From positions 1 to 64,000 of the forward strand of contig NW_013546943.1 in assembly GCF_000711695.1 (NCBI RefSeq): a stretch of DNA of 64,000 nt, given 5' to 3'. Position 1 is the first letter of the stretch, and each line of letters opens with the position of its first letter. Positions 63,698 through 64,000 of this stretch are shown in pieces. Made by a program: the position numbers and the translations under genes. This stretch comes from Tilletiaria anomala UBC 951 (lineage: Eukaryota; Basidiomycota; Exobasidiomycetes; Georgefischeriales; Tilletiariaceae). The notes beneath the pieces were generated by a model. It had not been told where the DNA came from. It did not search any database and worked only from the letters and a program-made list of their open reading frames with translations.

Positions 63698-64000
63698 ATG
63701 TCGTTCAAGAAGGACGACGAAAGCGCCGCTGGCGTCGGGTCATTCTGGCAGGATAAGGTGGGTGTATTGCAAGAAGTCTCTCCCGGAGGGGCAGGACGAT
63801 GCTGTTCGAGCGTAACGCCAGCAGCACATGCGTACTCATCGCAATCTGCATGCTGAGCGCATATGCCTGCGAAGATCGGACTCGTGCCGCTTGTCTTTTG
63901 AGGAAACAGAACACTGACCGTGCTTTTCGCAATGTTGCTGTTACCCTGACAGACGTCCGTCATCCAAGAAGCCCGTGTCTTCAACGAGTCGCCCATCTCA
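63698..64000 (+). CDS. SEC21: Coatomer gamma subunit, 5' part (runs off window)
   Basis: Gamma-COP is a core subunit of the COPI coat for Golgi-to-ER transport. Exon 1 (63698-63757) encodes MSFKKDDESAAGVGSFWQDK; a 195-bp intron leads to exon 2 from 63953, which reads TSVIQEARVFNESPIS to the last base of the window. The segment D/EK[TS]xVxQEARVFNExPI is almost invariant in gamma-COP proteins, so the call is firm although only 36 residues are visible. The remaining ~880 residues lie beyond the window. Confidence 0.88.

Noticed and set aside
63388-63996. 202-codon minus-strand frame at the window end
   Set aside because: It runs over the first exons and intron of SEC21, whose gamma-COP motif on the plus strand is decisive; no family motif on the minus strand.
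1-64000. Transposons, LTR or virus-like elements
   Set aside because: No reverse transcriptase, integrase, transposase or capsid-like motif and no long terminal repeats were noticed.

Overview
The window is nuclear DNA of a filamentous or yeast-like fungus, almost certainly a basidiomycete and probably Ustilaginomycotina. The reasons are GC-rich, often Ser/Pro/Gln-rich reading frames, short GT..AG introns (mostly 60-115 bp), ribosomal protein genes split into tiny exons, and orthologues of typical fungal genes (PMR1, NVJ2, IMA1, isocitrate lyase, KRE9-like wall protein, TBL1/SIF2). The genus cannot be fixed from sequence alone. I see about 19 credible protein genes, one GH43 pseudogene and one doubtful small gene. 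I see no tRNA, rRNA, CRISPR, transposon or virus-like element. All exon borders were read by eye from splice sites, frame and family conservation.

Layout, 1-16 kb: a decayed GH43 glycosidase, then the Golgi Ca/Mn pump PMR1 (-), a GPI-anchored KRE9-like wall protein (+), a kappa-class glutathione transferase with a peroxisomal tail (-), and a 1550-residue fungal protein of unknown function (+). 16-27 kb: a 2.6 kb gap, a zinc-finger regulator (+), and the lipid-transfer protein NVJ2 (-), tail to tail. 27-38 kb: isocitrate lyase (-), pescadillo/NOP7 (-), fumarase (+) and the inner nuclear membrane protein IMA1 (-). 38-46 kb: a 3.5 kb gap upstream of a bHLH-like regulator with an upstream ORF that overlaps its start codon, then a mitochondrial PPR-like protein (-). 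46-49 kb: a head-to-head pair of small-subunit ribosomal protein genes, RPS5 and RPS28. 49-64 kb: a GM130/BUG1-like golgin (-) head to head with a PlsB-type acyltransferase (+), then TBL1/SIF2 (+), a Met4/Cys-3-like bZIP factor (+) and the first two exons of coatomer gamma SEC21 (+), which runs off the window.

Themes: this is mostly core housekeeping sequence (secretory pathway: PMR1, golgin, SEC21; ribosome: RPS5, RPS28, NOP7; central carbon: isocitrate lyase and fumarase). Three enzymes end in peroxisomal-signal-like tripeptides (AKL, SKH, AHL). The observations most worth checking are the fumarase gene, whose only clear AUG lies exactly at an exon junction below an in-frame mitochondrial presequence that has no AUG; the peroxisome-tailed DHAP/glycerol-phosphate acyltransferase; the uORF with an ATGA overlap; and a small unannotated minus-strand frame near 56 kb. 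I found no clear novel multi-gene system.
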